A stretch of 42,056 bases of DNA from an uncultured Lachnospiraceae bacterium (GTDB lineage: Bacteria > Bacillota > Clostridia > Lachnospirales > Lachnospiraceae): contig CANQQG010000019.1 of assembly GCA_947625875.1 (NCBI GenBank), forward strand, positions 1 to 42,056, written 5' to 3'. Below, in pieces: positions 25,069-33,375 of this stretch. Every line of letters begins with the position of its first letter. Position 1 is the first letter of the stretch. Under the pieces are notes generated by a model. The model saw only the letters and a list, made by a program, of their open reading frames with translations. It did not search any database and was not told the DNA's origin. The position numbers were made by a program, and so were the translations under genes.

Positions 25069-25632
25069 TTACAACATCCCGACAAGGTCAAGGCTCGGCT
25101 TCAGCGTTTCCGCCCCGGGCTGCCATTTCGCGGGGCAGACCTCATCTCCATGTTCACGCACAAACTGACACGCCTGCAGTTTCCGGAACAATTCTTCCGC
25201 ATTCCGTCCGACATTCCCCGCAGACACTTCATAGGAAACGATTTTCCCTTCCGGATTGACGATAAAGCTGCCGCGCTCCGCCATTCCGTCCGACTCAATC
25301 AGAACGTCAAAATCTTTTGCAAGCGCATGCGTCGGATCCGCGAGCATGATATACTTGATTTTTTTAATCCGTTCCGATGCATCGTGCCATGCCTTATGCA
25401 CAAAATGCGTGTCGCAGGAAACGGAATAAACTTCGCAGCCCGCTTTTTTAAAATCCTCATATTTTTCCGCGAGGTCTTCCAGTTCCGTCGGGCACACAAA
25501 TGTAAAATCCGCCGGATAAAAGAAAAACACGCTCCATTTTCCCATGACGTCCTCTTTGCTGACACTCTTAAACGCGCCGTCAACAAACGCCTGCGCCGAA
25601 AAATCACCGACTTCCTTTCCAATCAATGACAT
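25069..25632 (-). CDS. ahpC: AhpC-type 2-Cys peroxiredoxin
   Basis: A 187-residue peroxiredoxin that reduces hydrogen peroxide and organic hydroperoxides. The peroxidatic cysteine is C47 in DFTFVCPTE and the resolving cysteine C166 in EVCPAKW, as in typical AhpC. The start follows AGGAGG. It forms an operon with the permuted AhpF-like reductase and was probably acquired or kept as an oxygen-defence pair in an anaerobe. An inverted repeat lies 65-80 bp upstream. Confidence 0.97.
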   Translation of the reverse strand: MSLIGKEVGDFSAQAFVDGAFKSVSKEDVMGKWSVFFFYPADFTFVCPTELEDLAEKYEDFKKAGCEVYSVSCDTHFVHKAWHDASERIKKIKYIMLADPTHALAKDFDVLIESDGMAERGSFIVNPEGKIVSYEVSAGNVGRNAEELFRKLQACQFVREHGDEVCPAKWQPGAETLKPSLDLVGML

Positions 25633-25696
25633 AATATTTCCTCCTGTCTGTTATTTTAATCATATCCCATGATGTCAGGTTGCCCGGATTTTTCTT

Positions 25697-25712
25697 AAAT
25701 ATTCTTATATTT
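25697..25712. promoter_or_regulatory. AT-rich inverted repeat upstream of ahpC
   Basis: AAATAT-TCTT-ATATTT, extendable by one base pair on each side. It lies 65-80 bp before the ahpC start and may be a peroxide-regulator site; it does not match the 7-1-7 layout of a classical PerR box exactly. Confidence 0.3.
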
Positions 25713-25747
25713 ATAGCTGCGGATCATTTAAACTCTTTTGGCAATCA

Positions 25748-25870
25748 TCAAAGGGACTCGCCCAAACGCACCACTTTCGGACAGCTTTTTATGATTTCCT
25801 CATCATGGGACACCATAATGACCGTCTTCTCTTCCTGATGGAACCGCCTTAAAATATCCCACACTTCACG
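25748..25870 (-). pseudogene. C-terminal remnant of an ABC transporter ATPase
   Basis: About 40 codons read REVWDILRRFHQEEKTVIMV, then SHDEEIIKSCPKVVRLGESL. This is the region after the Walker B motif of a LolD/MacB-type ABC ATPase, including the switch histidine (H75 of the open frame, in VSHDEE). The open frame continues upstream to 26026 but with no Walker A, signature or Walker B sequence, so the front of the gene has been replaced by unrelated DNA. It marks the left edge of the AT-rich defence island. It is not the end of either intact ATPase in this window. Confidence 0.6.
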
Positions 25871-26055
25871 ATACATATTGATCTGATAAACTATCATTTC
25901 CGGATAAATGCCATAACAGCGCCTACATAACTCCTTAAACAACTCCATAATTTTGCCTATAGACTCTGAAATAAAAATCATACACATTTCCAAACCATTC
26001 ACCAGAACCAGACTACAATCCATCATTCCAGCGTGTAATAGGAATGAATTTCTCT

Positions 26056-27813
26056 CTATAGTCTAGAAAATACTTCGGAACAAGAATCAATAAACTCAAC
26101 AAAATCTTTCAACTGACCTTGAATTGTTGTCTGAAGACCCGTTAAAATCCCTGCCACGACAGTGCCTGCCTTTTCAGATTGTTCCTTGCTTTTTAATCCA
26201 TCCCTTAATGCACTTTCCAAATGTTGAAATGACATAGGAAGAATAGAAGCAATTACTTTTTCCCACAAACTAACCAATGTGTCAAAATCAGAGTTGTTTT
26301 TAAATTGTAAATTCCAACTGTTGTTAATTTTTTTGCCGATAATTCCCTCCATACATTTTCCAACTGTATAAAGAAATAACATTTTTGATCCACGTTTGGA
26401 CAAAAAACTATATTGCATATCCTCAATCTCTGTGCGTTCAGAATCTTTCTGCTGTAATTGCAATTTATAAAAATCGATTGCACGCGCTAATGAATATGTA
26501 AATATAATATGTTCAGCAGTTAAATTCTCTTTAAAAATGCTACCATATAGTGAATCATTATTCCACAAATCCGTTTTAGAGTTGTAGGCTGTAACGCAAT
26601 CTACATGAAATGCCAGCAATGACTGTGCAACTACATATGGATCCAGCACTTCTTTACTCCGAGACGGTCGTATATTGCCACGACATCCTCCACTATAAAA
26701 TAGTTTGTCATATTTTTCAAATTCTTTTCTAAGCTTATTTTGTATAAGATCATTACTCCTTAAATCGGAAGGTAGAATTTCATTTTGCTTATTATTATTG
26801 CTAATGATTGCATCAACAATAGAAAAATCACTACACACAATGAACCGGATAGGAACCCATGCATTATCTACTGTTTCTGCATTGCTAATTGCTCCCGTTG
26901 TCTGAGCTCCATTAATAATTGTGAGGCCGGAAACTAATAACTTTCCATCATTTTCTGAAGCATCATAATTATATACTAATGCTGTAATTCCGTTATTATA
27001 CGCCCAAAAATTATCTGGTTGTTCTCCAATAGTCTCAATAATTCCCAGATTAATCTTATTTTTCTTTTTCCCTGCACCCAAATAGTTTCTTGGATTGCCA
27101 GAAAACAAATCCTCTTTATATGTATTATATATTTCCTTTAACCAGCTTGCTGATACAGCCGTGACATACGCTTTCCATTTTTCTCCTTGAATTTCAAACC
27201 CCTTATTAACAGTTTTAACATTAAAGGAATCTGTAATTTTTATTTGTTTATTAGAAGTATTATACCATTTTTCTATTGTCTCATTACCAACTTCCAATGC
27301 AATAATTTCTATCTCATTTTTCGGAAAAAGTGTTTGCACCACCGCCTTAGCATTTTTTTGCATTGCCCCCAATTCCTCTTTAACTTTAGGATTATTACAT
27401 TCATTTAGATTATGAACATACCAAAAATAGATAATGCTTACAGAACCGTCTTCTATAGATCTTTGAAGATCTTTTACTTGTTCTCGAATTCTTTCAGCAA
27501 CATCCTCTGCATTTTGGGCAAAAACCCATGCCGAAGCGGTATTTAAATCACTCGCTTTATTTCCAGGAGCGAGATCTGTATCTTGAGGATTTTGCTTCAT
27601 ATAGCTTTGTGCAACTACAGCTATGCCTATTTCGGGCGCTACATATATTAAATCACATTTTTTATCATCTCCTCCGTCGGTAAGGGCATCACTTGCGACA
27701 GAAGCAATATCTGATATATTAAACCTAAGTTGCAATGCATATAATAACAAAGAATTGTTTTTATACTTGTTAATTAAGTCTGTTCTCGCCTGATAATCGG
27801 CAATATAATTCAT
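26056..27813 (-). CDS. AIPR-family protein (abortive infection phage resistance)
   Basis: A 585-residue protein with the core signature of the AIPR family: NYLGAGKKKNKINLGIIETI, then PDNFWAYNNGITAL, then SGLTIINGAQTTGAI, then SNNNKQNEILPSDLRSND. The N-terminal 100 residues carry DGGDDKKCDLIYV (46-58) and AVVAQSY, a pattern like the nuclease-like front domain seen in this family, but the expected catalytic Lys of a Q-x-K motif is Tyr. AIPR proteins are often found beside restriction-modification systems and some have shown phage resistance. The start at 27813 follows AAGGAG. It lies 126 bp downstream of the AlwI-type endonuclease in the same direction. Confidence 0.9.
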   Translation of the reverse strand: MNYIADYQARTDLINKYKNNSLLLYALQLRFNISDIASVASDALTDGGDDKKCDLIYVAPEIGIAVVAQSYMKQNPQDTDLAPGNKASDLNTASAWVFAQNAEDVAERIREQVKDLQRSIEDGSVSIIYFWYVHNLNECNNPKVKEELGAMQKNAKAVVQTLFPKNEIEIIALEVGNETIEKWYNTSNKQIKITDSFNVKTVNKGFEIQGEKWKAYVTAVSASWLKEIYNTYKEDLFSGNPRNYLGAGKKKNKINLGIIETIGEQPDNFWAYNNGITALVYNYDASENDGKLLVSGLTIINGAQTTGAISNAETVDNAWVPIRFIVCSDFSIVDAIISNNNKQNEILPSDLRSNDLIQNKLRKEFEKYDKLFYSGGCRGNIRPSRSKEVLDPYVVAQSLLAFHVDCVTAYNSKTDLWNNDSLYGSIFKENLTAEHIIFTYSLARAIDFYKLQLQQKDSERTEIEDMQYSFLSKRGSKMLFLYTVGKCMEGIIGKKINNSWNLQFKNNSDFDTLVSLWEKVIASILPMSFQHLESALRDGLKSKEQSEKAGTVVAGILTGLQTTIQGQLKDFVEFIDSCSEVFSRL

Positions 27814-27939
27814 TTTTCTCTCCTTGTTCTCTAACACTATTATTAACTGTTGTCAAACGCCAACAATCATCTCTGCTAAAAATTGCTTTTTAGTCTGCTA
27901 TAACTACGATAAACAATAAAAATTCGGTTAAGTATCGAC

Positions 27940-29952
27940 TCATATAATCGACACTATTCCATCCATAAACGCGGAAGGATAAGAAAGCTGCATAATATTT
28001 TTTCTGAAAACCACAATATATGCAAATAGTTTGCCCATGCCAAATTTATCATGAACAAGCGATATCCCATCTGAACCAAAACTTATTTCATCCGGAATTC
28101 CCTTTAAATATGGTATTTCAATAACCTTATCCGCAGATTCCTGAAAACAAGCTTTTATTCCTATTATCTGACCTTCGCCAAATGCCGGACTATATACCGT
28201 AGATCCCGCTGATATAATCGGCATTTCAATTTTATTCTTGGGCGCATTCGGAAATAACATATTTTCAGAGTTTTCATTTACAACAGCAGAAATATAATCT
28301 TTCCACGCTGGAGCCTCTAAAATATCACGCCTTGTTTCACATATAGCAATCAATTCTTTTACTTTATCTGGCTTCGCCTGATTTGCTTCAAACATTGCGA
28401 CAAAATATTGTCTGAATTGCTCCAATGAAAAAGGAACAATATTCAATCTTTGCTTCACATCATCCCCAGTGTACCAAACACCATGTCGAAATGTCTCCGC
28501 CGTATTTGTATCAATCTTAATTGCGATAAACATTCCATATACTGGCTTATCATATTTCAGTACTGCATCCGAAACATGACGTCTGACAGGCTCGCCCTCC
28601 ATAGCCTCTTGTCTTGAAGATGTGGACATCGTTACTTCTGTTAAAATTATAAAATCCTCAAATTCACAATACAAATCTCCTTTCCCGCCACCTGCCGTTG
28701 ACACTGGCAAAAAATCTGAATCAAGTCTGAAACCACGAACTTCATATGGCTTATTGATCAAATGATCAATGGCAAGCGCCGCCCTCCATAATGTCCATTC
28801 TAAATATACCGGCATCTCATCCTTAGGAACCTCAATGGCATTATCCTCATCATAAATAATCTTTCCCCCACCTTTTATAAGAAGCTCCATATAATCCGCA
28901 ATTTCTTTCCACTGATTGCGTTGTTCATCTGCATACTTAATTTCATCCGTTTGCATCAGAAGTTTTTCTAACCGCTGCCTGCCAATGTTAATGTCTGCCG
29001 GAGTATTTAACGATAAATCTGATATATCAAAGACGATATGCCTGTCTTTCATTTGCTTCTTTATGTCGTCTAACAAAGCGCTCGCAACATCCATATCATC
29101 TGTTGGTAAAGGCGCACCCATGCAAAGTTTTTTATAAGCGCTCATAATTCGTTCATCACTTGCCGTACTTTTCGCAAGTTTTTCTGCAAGAATATGTTTC
29201 GTAGGCACAATCATAATTCCGCGCCCTTTGCGTTGAAATATTCCAGATATACGAAGATAGCGCATATTCATATCACAATAATCAAGAAAATTATCATTTT
29301 TCTTATCATAATTTTCTCCACGCTTTGCGATTTCCTGTTTATCAAAAGAACGTTTTGCCGAGGCTTTTGCTCGTCGATCTCTCAAATTAAGGATATTTTC
29401 AACAACCATATCCAAATCATAATCAGGATTCGTTGTATGTCCCCATAAAGCAAACTCTATTCTGCTCAATTCTGTGCTGCCTGTTCGTTTTTCCAATTCC
29501 AACATAACTGCCAATAACCACCTTAATGGAGAAAAATAATGGGCGCCATCTGGAGTCGGAAACTGTTCAACACTCATGGAACGCAAAAAGCATTCCTGAA
29601 CAGCCGGATATGTATCTGCCTGCAAAAAAATCTTTCCAAAAGGAGTCAATCCATCTAAAACTCCAAGTTCTTCCTGCTTTCCCTCACTTTTCTTAACTTG
29701 CGGATAAATAAAGCCATTTCTAGCAAACATCAGCCGCCATTTTCTGGCATGACTTCCTGATGCATCCTTGCCTCTTTCATTTTGAATAATGCCCTTTTGG
29801 TTTAGAAGATTCATAAATCCAATTTCATTTTCTTTTCCACGCAGATTTCCAACATAAGATGAATTTGCAAATATGGCTAATCCTTCTTGAATCCGATTCG
29901 GATTCCGCAATCCGGTATTTCCCACAAGCCAAATATCGACTCTATCTTCCAC
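27940..29952 (-). CDS. AlwI-family type IIS restriction endonuclease
   Basis: A 670-residue protein. The N-terminus (WLVGNTGLRNPNRIQEGL) and the C-terminal catalytic block (GKGDLYCEFEDFIIL, then TEVTMSTSSRQ, then EGEPVRRHV) are those of the AlwI family, which includes the relatives of the nickase N.BspD6I. D426, E439 and E452 have the 13/13 spacing I recall for the acidic catalytic residues of that enzyme. The first 350 residues should hold the DNA recognition part. The start is GTG at 29952 behind AGGGGG. It lies 15 bp after the double methyltransferase gene. The target is likely a short asymmetric site such as those of AlwI or PleI relatives, but cannot be read from sequence. Confidence 0.92.
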   Translation of the reverse strand: MEDRVDIWLVGNTGLRNPNRIQEGLAIFANSSYVGNLRGKENEIGFMNLLNQKGIIQNERGKDASGSHARKWRLMFARNGFIYPQVKKSEGKQEELGVLDGLTPFGKIFLQADTYPAVQECFLRSMSVEQFPTPDGAHYFSPLRWLLAVMLELEKRTGSTELSRIEFALWGHTTNPDYDLDMVVENILNLRDRRAKASAKRSFDKQEIAKRGENYDKKNDNFLDYCDMNMRYLRISGIFQRKGRGIMIVPTKHILAEKLAKSTASDERIMSAYKKLCMGAPLPTDDMDVASALLDDIKKQMKDRHIVFDISDLSLNTPADINIGRQRLEKLLMQTDEIKYADEQRNQWKEIADYMELLIKGGGKIIYDEDNAIEVPKDEMPVYLEWTLWRAALAIDHLINKPYEVRGFRLDSDFLPVSTAGGGKGDLYCEFEDFIILTEVTMSTSSRQEAMEGEPVRRHVSDAVLKYDKPVYGMFIAIKIDTNTAETFRHGVWYTGDDVKQRLNIVPFSLEQFRQYFVAMFEANQAKPDKVKELIAICETRRDILEAPAWKDYISAVVNENSENMLFPNAPKNKIEMPIISAGSTVYSPAFGEGQIIGIKACFQESADKVIEIPYLKGIPDEISFGSDGISLVHDKFGMGKLFAYIVVFRKNIMQLSYPSAFMDGIVSII

Positions 29953-29967
29953 GTAAGCATCCCCCTA

Positions 29968-31863
29968 TTAATATGCCACAAATAAATATTCCTGTACTTT
30001 ATTTCGACTGGTCTTTGCCTCTTTCTGATTGCCAAAAGAATATTGATAATCAATGGGCATAACCTCTACATATTCTTTATGCTTTGCCAACAAAGCCACC
30101 ATCTCGTCTTTCGTCGGCTGACTGTTAGATGAATAGGATACAATCAAAATACTATCCTTAAATTTCTTAAACAACAAATCAAACGCATCCGCAGCGCCTT
30201 TTCTCGTAGAAAAAGGCGTTGGATATGACTTGAATTTTTTTGTCTGTGTATGCTGCTGAATCTCAACTCCTTGCCAATTACGTGCAAGGCCTTCTACAAA
30301 ATGATATCTTCTCACATACTCATTATCTGAAAGCGGCGAATAATAAGGCGGATCTATATACACTAAATCCGGCTTTTCAATTCGCAAGTCCATAGCGTTT
30401 CCCAGTTTTGCATGATTCTTCTTACCATTATCAAAAACTGCTTTGTTAATGGAATCTACGGCTTCTAAAAACTGCTGCTGCAAAGACTTCTGTAAATCTT
30501 TTCGTCCATCATTATAGCGCTGTCCTGTATATGTGAATATTCCTCTTGGGCGCTTTTTTATACATGCACGAATCAATGCAGTCATCGCGATCGCTTGCTT
30601 ATATGGATCCCTTATCGCCGCAATATTCATACGCAATATATCAATTAAATCATTTTCTTCATCCGTATAATATAAATCTTTAAATGTTGTTGCCACAAAA
30701 TGGTCAGATCCATTCTTCTCAAGTAATAGTTCCCTTGCTTCGCTTTGAGGCAAAGTGATATGATTATTTTCAATCATTGCTTTGGCAGAAACCTCCGACA
30801 TGAACATATAATCATTGCTCACTACAGCCTTACCCTGCGCCTTAAACATATAGCCAACAATACCGGAACCTGAAAACAAATCCACCACTGAATCAAATTC
30901 AAATTGTGAAGACGCTTCCCAAATCTGAGATAATAATTTACTCTTTGAACCCATATACCGTGTAGGGGGATATTTTTCAACTTGTTCTGATAACGGCTTA
31001 GGAACAACTTTAAATAACGTTTTCTTTTTCGGAGGGATTGTTACAATTACATCTTCCCCTTTCCGCTTTGCCCCATTACACGAAATATATCGCTTTGTTG
31101 GAATCACATCTATCCTAAAATCTTTGTATAATTCATGCACAAGTGGATGATTTGAATTTGTTAAAATCACATGACAACCAACTTCCTGCAAGCGAACTAC
31201 TTCTTTTGCAAGATCTACATGATCTTCTTCATAAAACTGTTCCTTTGTATATCGTTTAAAGTCTCCATATATAGAAATTGGGAGATATGGAGGATCAAGA
31301 AATACAAAATCTCCCGTTTTAGCATATTTTTTTAATATCTCCAGATAATCTCCACAAACAATTTCTGCTTTTTTCAATGTGTCAGCAGCCACATACAGTG
31401 CATCCTCGTCACAAAAATTGGGGGATTTATAATTCCCATATGGTACATTAAATTGTCCTTTTTTATTCACACGATACAGTCCGTTAAAACACGTTTTATT
31501 CAAATAAATTGTTCTGGCCGCAGCCTCTGCTTCGGATAGTTCCTGCCAGTCAAGCGCCCTGACTTCATAAAACATTTCCTTTGTATTTTGATACTGATGT
31601 AAATATTCAATGACCTCAGATGTATGGTCTGCAACTTGTCGATATACATTTATTAATTCCGGATTACTGTCTGCAATCACGGAATCATCCGGATTTAAAG
31701 CAAAAAATAACGCTCCGCCGCCAATAAATGGTTCGATATACCGCCCATATGATACAGGTATCTTTTTTACTAATTCTTTCAATAATTGCGTTTTCCCACC
31801 AGCCCATTTGAGGATAGGTTTTGCAAGAATATTGTTTTTCTCTTTTTCCAGTATCGGTTCCAT
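29968..31863 (-). CDS. Fused double N6-adenine DNA methyltransferase
   Basis: A 631-residue fusion of two Dam-type (alpha-class, D12) methyltransferases. Half 1 has WAGGKTQLL (20-28), EPFIGGG (44-50) and DPPY (190-193). Half 2 begins near RYMGSKSKLL (301-310) with DLFSGSG (327-333) and a second DPPY (503-506). A type IIS enzyme cuts an asymmetric site, whose two strands need separate methylation. A fused pair, as in M.FokI, does this, so the protein is the cognate modification enzyme of the AlwI-type endonuclease. An upstream GTG at 31875 is possible; the ATG at 31863 has GAGGTGG with 8-nt spacing. It lies 15 bp after the small HTH gene. Confidence 0.93.
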   Translation of the reverse strand: MEPILEKEKNNILAKPILKWAGGKTQLLKELVKKIPVSYGRYIEPFIGGGALFFALNPDDSVIADSNPELINVYRQVADHTSEVIEYLHQYQNTKEMFYEVRALDWQELSEAEAAARTIYLNKTCFNGLYRVNKKGQFNVPYGNYKSPNFCDEDALYVAADTLKKAEIVCGDYLEILKKYAKTGDFVFLDPPYLPISIYGDFKRYTKEQFYEEDHVDLAKEVVRLQEVGCHVILTNSNHPLVHELYKDFRIDVIPTKRYISCNGAKRKGEDVIVTIPPKKKTLFKVVPKPLSEQVEKYPPTRYMGSKSKLLSQIWEASSQFEFDSVVDLFSGSGIVGYMFKAQGKAVVSNDYMFMSEVSAKAMIENNHITLPQSEARELLLEKNGSDHFVATTFKDLYYTDEENDLIDILRMNIAAIRDPYKQAIAMTALIRACIKKRPRGIFTYTGQRYNDGRKDLQKSLQQQFLEAVDSINKAVFDNGKKNHAKLGNAMDLRIEKPDLVYIDPPYYSPLSDNEYVRRYHFVEGLARNWQGVEIQQHTQTKKFKSYPTPFSTRKGAADAFDLLFKKFKDSILIVSYSSNSQPTKDEMVALLAKHKEYVEVMPIDYQYSFGNQKEAKTSRNKVQEYLFVAY

Positions 31864-31878
31864 AACCGTTTCCACCTC

Positions 31879-32091
31879 TCAGTTCTGCTCAATCTTTGAT
31901 ATTTCCATAATATCACCTATGTCACAATTCAACGCTATACATATCTTCAGCAAAATCTCTGTAGTAATATTCTCATTTTTCCCCAGCTTTGCCATAGATG
32001 CATGACTAATACCAGCTGCTAAGCACAAATCTTTTTTTCGCATTTTTCGATCTTGTAAAAGCTTCCATAATTTATTATAACTTATTAACAC
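31879..32091 (-). CDS. Small Cro/CI-type HTH protein, probable controller of the restriction-modification operon
   Basis: A 70-residue XRE-type DNA-binding protein (MISYNKLWKLLQDRKMRKKD, then AAGISHASMAKLGKNENI, then EILLKICIALNCDIGDIMEI), the whole length being one HTH domain. The proposed start is GTG at 32091 behind GAGGGG with 8-nt spacing; an ATG at 32130 in the same frame lacks a ribosome binding site. It is the first gene of the endonuclease/methyltransferase operon. Controller (C) proteins of similar size time the expression of restriction genes, and a palindrome lies 60-75 bp upstream, consistent with this. The role is inferred. Confidence 0.8.
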   Translation of the reverse strand: MLISYNKLWKLLQDRKMRKKDLCLAAGISHASMAKLGKNENITTEILLKICIALNCDIGDIMEISKIEQN

Positions 32092-32152
32092 ACCTATTTC
32101 CCCTCTAGTCTTGTATTTAATTCTAAGCATGCCAGTCGAACATTTGATTGTA

Positions 32153-32182
32153 TATACTTTAGTATACGGTAAAATATCTCAA
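32153..32182 (-). promoter_or_regulatory. Promoter region and C-box-like palindrome of the restriction operon
   Basis: The perfect palindrome TATACT-TT-AGTATA (32153-32166) lies just downstream of a TTGAGA -35-like element (32177-32182 on the minus strand). The -10 is not clear and would overlap the palindrome, so binding there would control RNA polymerase directly. Confidence 0.5.
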
Positions 32183-32192
32183 AGTGCAACAG

Positions 32193-32218
32193 AAAAAATC
32201 AGCGAACGCTGATTTTTT
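32193..32218. terminator. Bidirectional terminator overlapping the methyltransferase stop codon
   Basis: A perfect 12-bp stem, AAAAAATCAGCG and CGCTGATTTTTT, with an AA centre. It provides a T-run on both strands. The TGA stop of the upstream methyltransferase (32199-32201) lies inside the stem. It separates that gene from the controller-led operon. Confidence 0.88.
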
Positions 32219-32933
32219 CCAAAACAAAAATATATTCGTGCGCCAGCATCAGAAAATTCACCTGTTTTCTTTTCCAATAATTCTCAGAACGACAATTATG
32301 CTGTTCCTTAATAACAATCTCCTTCAATCGAAATCCGGCGCTGATAAACAACTGCAATGTATCCATCCCTAACGGTTTAACATAAGAGCATTCTCTGACA
32401 TCACCCATCATATATGCACATATCTTTCCTTTCTTGAGGACACGAAATGCTTCTTTAGCCACATCTTTCATAGCTAACAAAAATTCATGATATCTTAAAT
32501 GTGATATATCTTCTTCTATAGAACTACTGTATCGAACTATATCTGCATACGGTGGATGGGTACAGATCATATCTATACTTTCATCTTTTATAAATGATAA
32601 ATTTCTAGCATTCCCAAGTTTGGTAAAAATTTTAGAACAACTGTGAATTTCAAAGTTTAGATTATAATTTGACAATTTGATGGAACTCGGATTAATATCA
32701 ATACCTATTGCATTTCTGTTTAACAGTTTGGCCTCTATCAAAGTAGTTCCGCTTCCTAAGAATTGATCTAATATCCAATCCTTCTCATTCGTGTATCTCA
32801 ATATAAGATTCCTGGGAATATATGGCGACCAATTCCCCCGATACTTACCAGAATGTGTTGCCCACTTCCCTCTATTCGGGAATGACCAGACAGTTGTTTC
32901 TTCTAATTTGAAATTTTTAGGTTCGTATTCTAT
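32199..32933 (-). CDS. N4/N6-type DNA methyltransferase lacking a standard start codon
   Basis: The open frame encodes a methyltransferase with FLGSGTTLIEAKLL (about 58-71) as the SAM-binding motif and THPPY in place of the catalytic (D/S)PPY. The conserved N-terminus (VWSFPNRGKWATHSGKYRGN, then WSPYIPRN) is in the same frame but has no ATG, GTG or TTG before it. The only well-placed codon is ATA at 32931-32933, 8 nt after AAGGAG. The first standard in-frame start, TTG at 32801, would remove 44 conserved residues. So the gene either uses ATA or has lost its ATG by one base change. A TATAAT box is at 32965-32970. It is a third modification gene next to the type IIS system. Confidence 0.75.
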   Translation of the reverse strand: MEYEPKNFKLEETTVWSFPNRGKWATHSGKYRGNWSPYIPRNLILRYTNEKDWILDQFLGSGTTLIEAKLLNRNAIGIDINPSSIKLSNYNLNFEIHSCSKIFTKLGNARNLSFIKDESIDMICTHPPYADIVRYSSSIEEDISHLRYHEFLLAMKDVAKEAFRVLKKGKICAYMMGDVRECSYVKPLGMDTLQLFISAGFRLKEIVIKEQHNCRSENYWKRKQVNFLMLAHEYIFVLEKISVR

Positions 32934-32964
32934 AAAATCATCTCCTTCTAAGACAAGTAATATA

Positions 32965-32970
32965 ATTATA
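32965..32970 (-). promoter_or_regulatory. -10 element before the methyltransferase gene
   Basis: TATAAT on the minus strand, about 32 bp before the ATA codon and 18 bp before AAGGAG. No good -35 is seen at 16-18 bp. Confidence 0.4.
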
Positions 32971-33104
32971 CCTCAAATTATGCAATAAAAATATTAAAAT
33001 AATATTAAATTCATAAATGTTTTTTGAAGTGCCTACAAATTTTCTATCTTGTTAAGGCTTCCTACAATAAAAACACAATTTAAATTTTCAATTATAGCAA
33101 TTAT

Positions 33105-33169
33105 AAAAAAACGGGACAAGATCACTGCCTCATTATTATATAAACAATATAGCTTCATTGTGATCCTGT
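33105..33169 (-). terminator. Long-stem Rho-independent terminator
   Basis: On the minus strand ACAGGATCAC pairs with GTGATCTTGT (one G-U) across an AT-rich loop of 34 bases, followed shortly by TTTTTTT. It would stop transcription leaving the ABC-2 transporter operon. The flanking 32971-33104 is AT-rich and holds nothing I can name. Confidence 0.6.
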
Positions 33170-33219
33170 GCAAGTGCTTTTCCATATCCGTTCGGTAAAT
33201 CTCCAGAAATCCGCCAGTG

Positions 33220-33297
33220 TCATTGCGGGATCAGAGGACTGCTGATGCCCAACATCTCAGCTACCTCTGCCACACTGTAATAAAATTTTTCGTTCAT
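33220..33297 (-). pseudogene. Truncated excisionase-like HTH gene
   Basis: A 25-codon open frame starting MNEKFYYSVAEVAEMLGIS behind AAGGAG. This is the opening of small excisionase/HTH_17 proteins found on clostridial integrative elements, which normally continue for another 35-50 residues. Here the frame stops early, right after the first helix-turn. It lies about 80 bp downstream of the ABC-2 permease and on the right edge of the defence island, so it may be a scar of an integrated element. Confidence 0.55.
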
Positions 33298-33375
33298 TTT
33301 GCTTTCTCCTTGTTTATATCATTTGATTTTAATGCGTATCTGTTTTCCTTGAATCTTTTTTTTTCACCATTTTTA

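Noticed and set aside
24463..25629. Plus-strand open frame of 388 codons opposite the reductase and ahpC genes
   Set aside because: Basic, low-complexity translation spanning two well-supported minus-strand genes; a shadow frame.
25871..26026. N-terminal half of the 92-codon frame upstream of the ABC ATPase remnant
   Set aside because: No ATPase motif and no other family pattern; probably junction sequence read through by chance.
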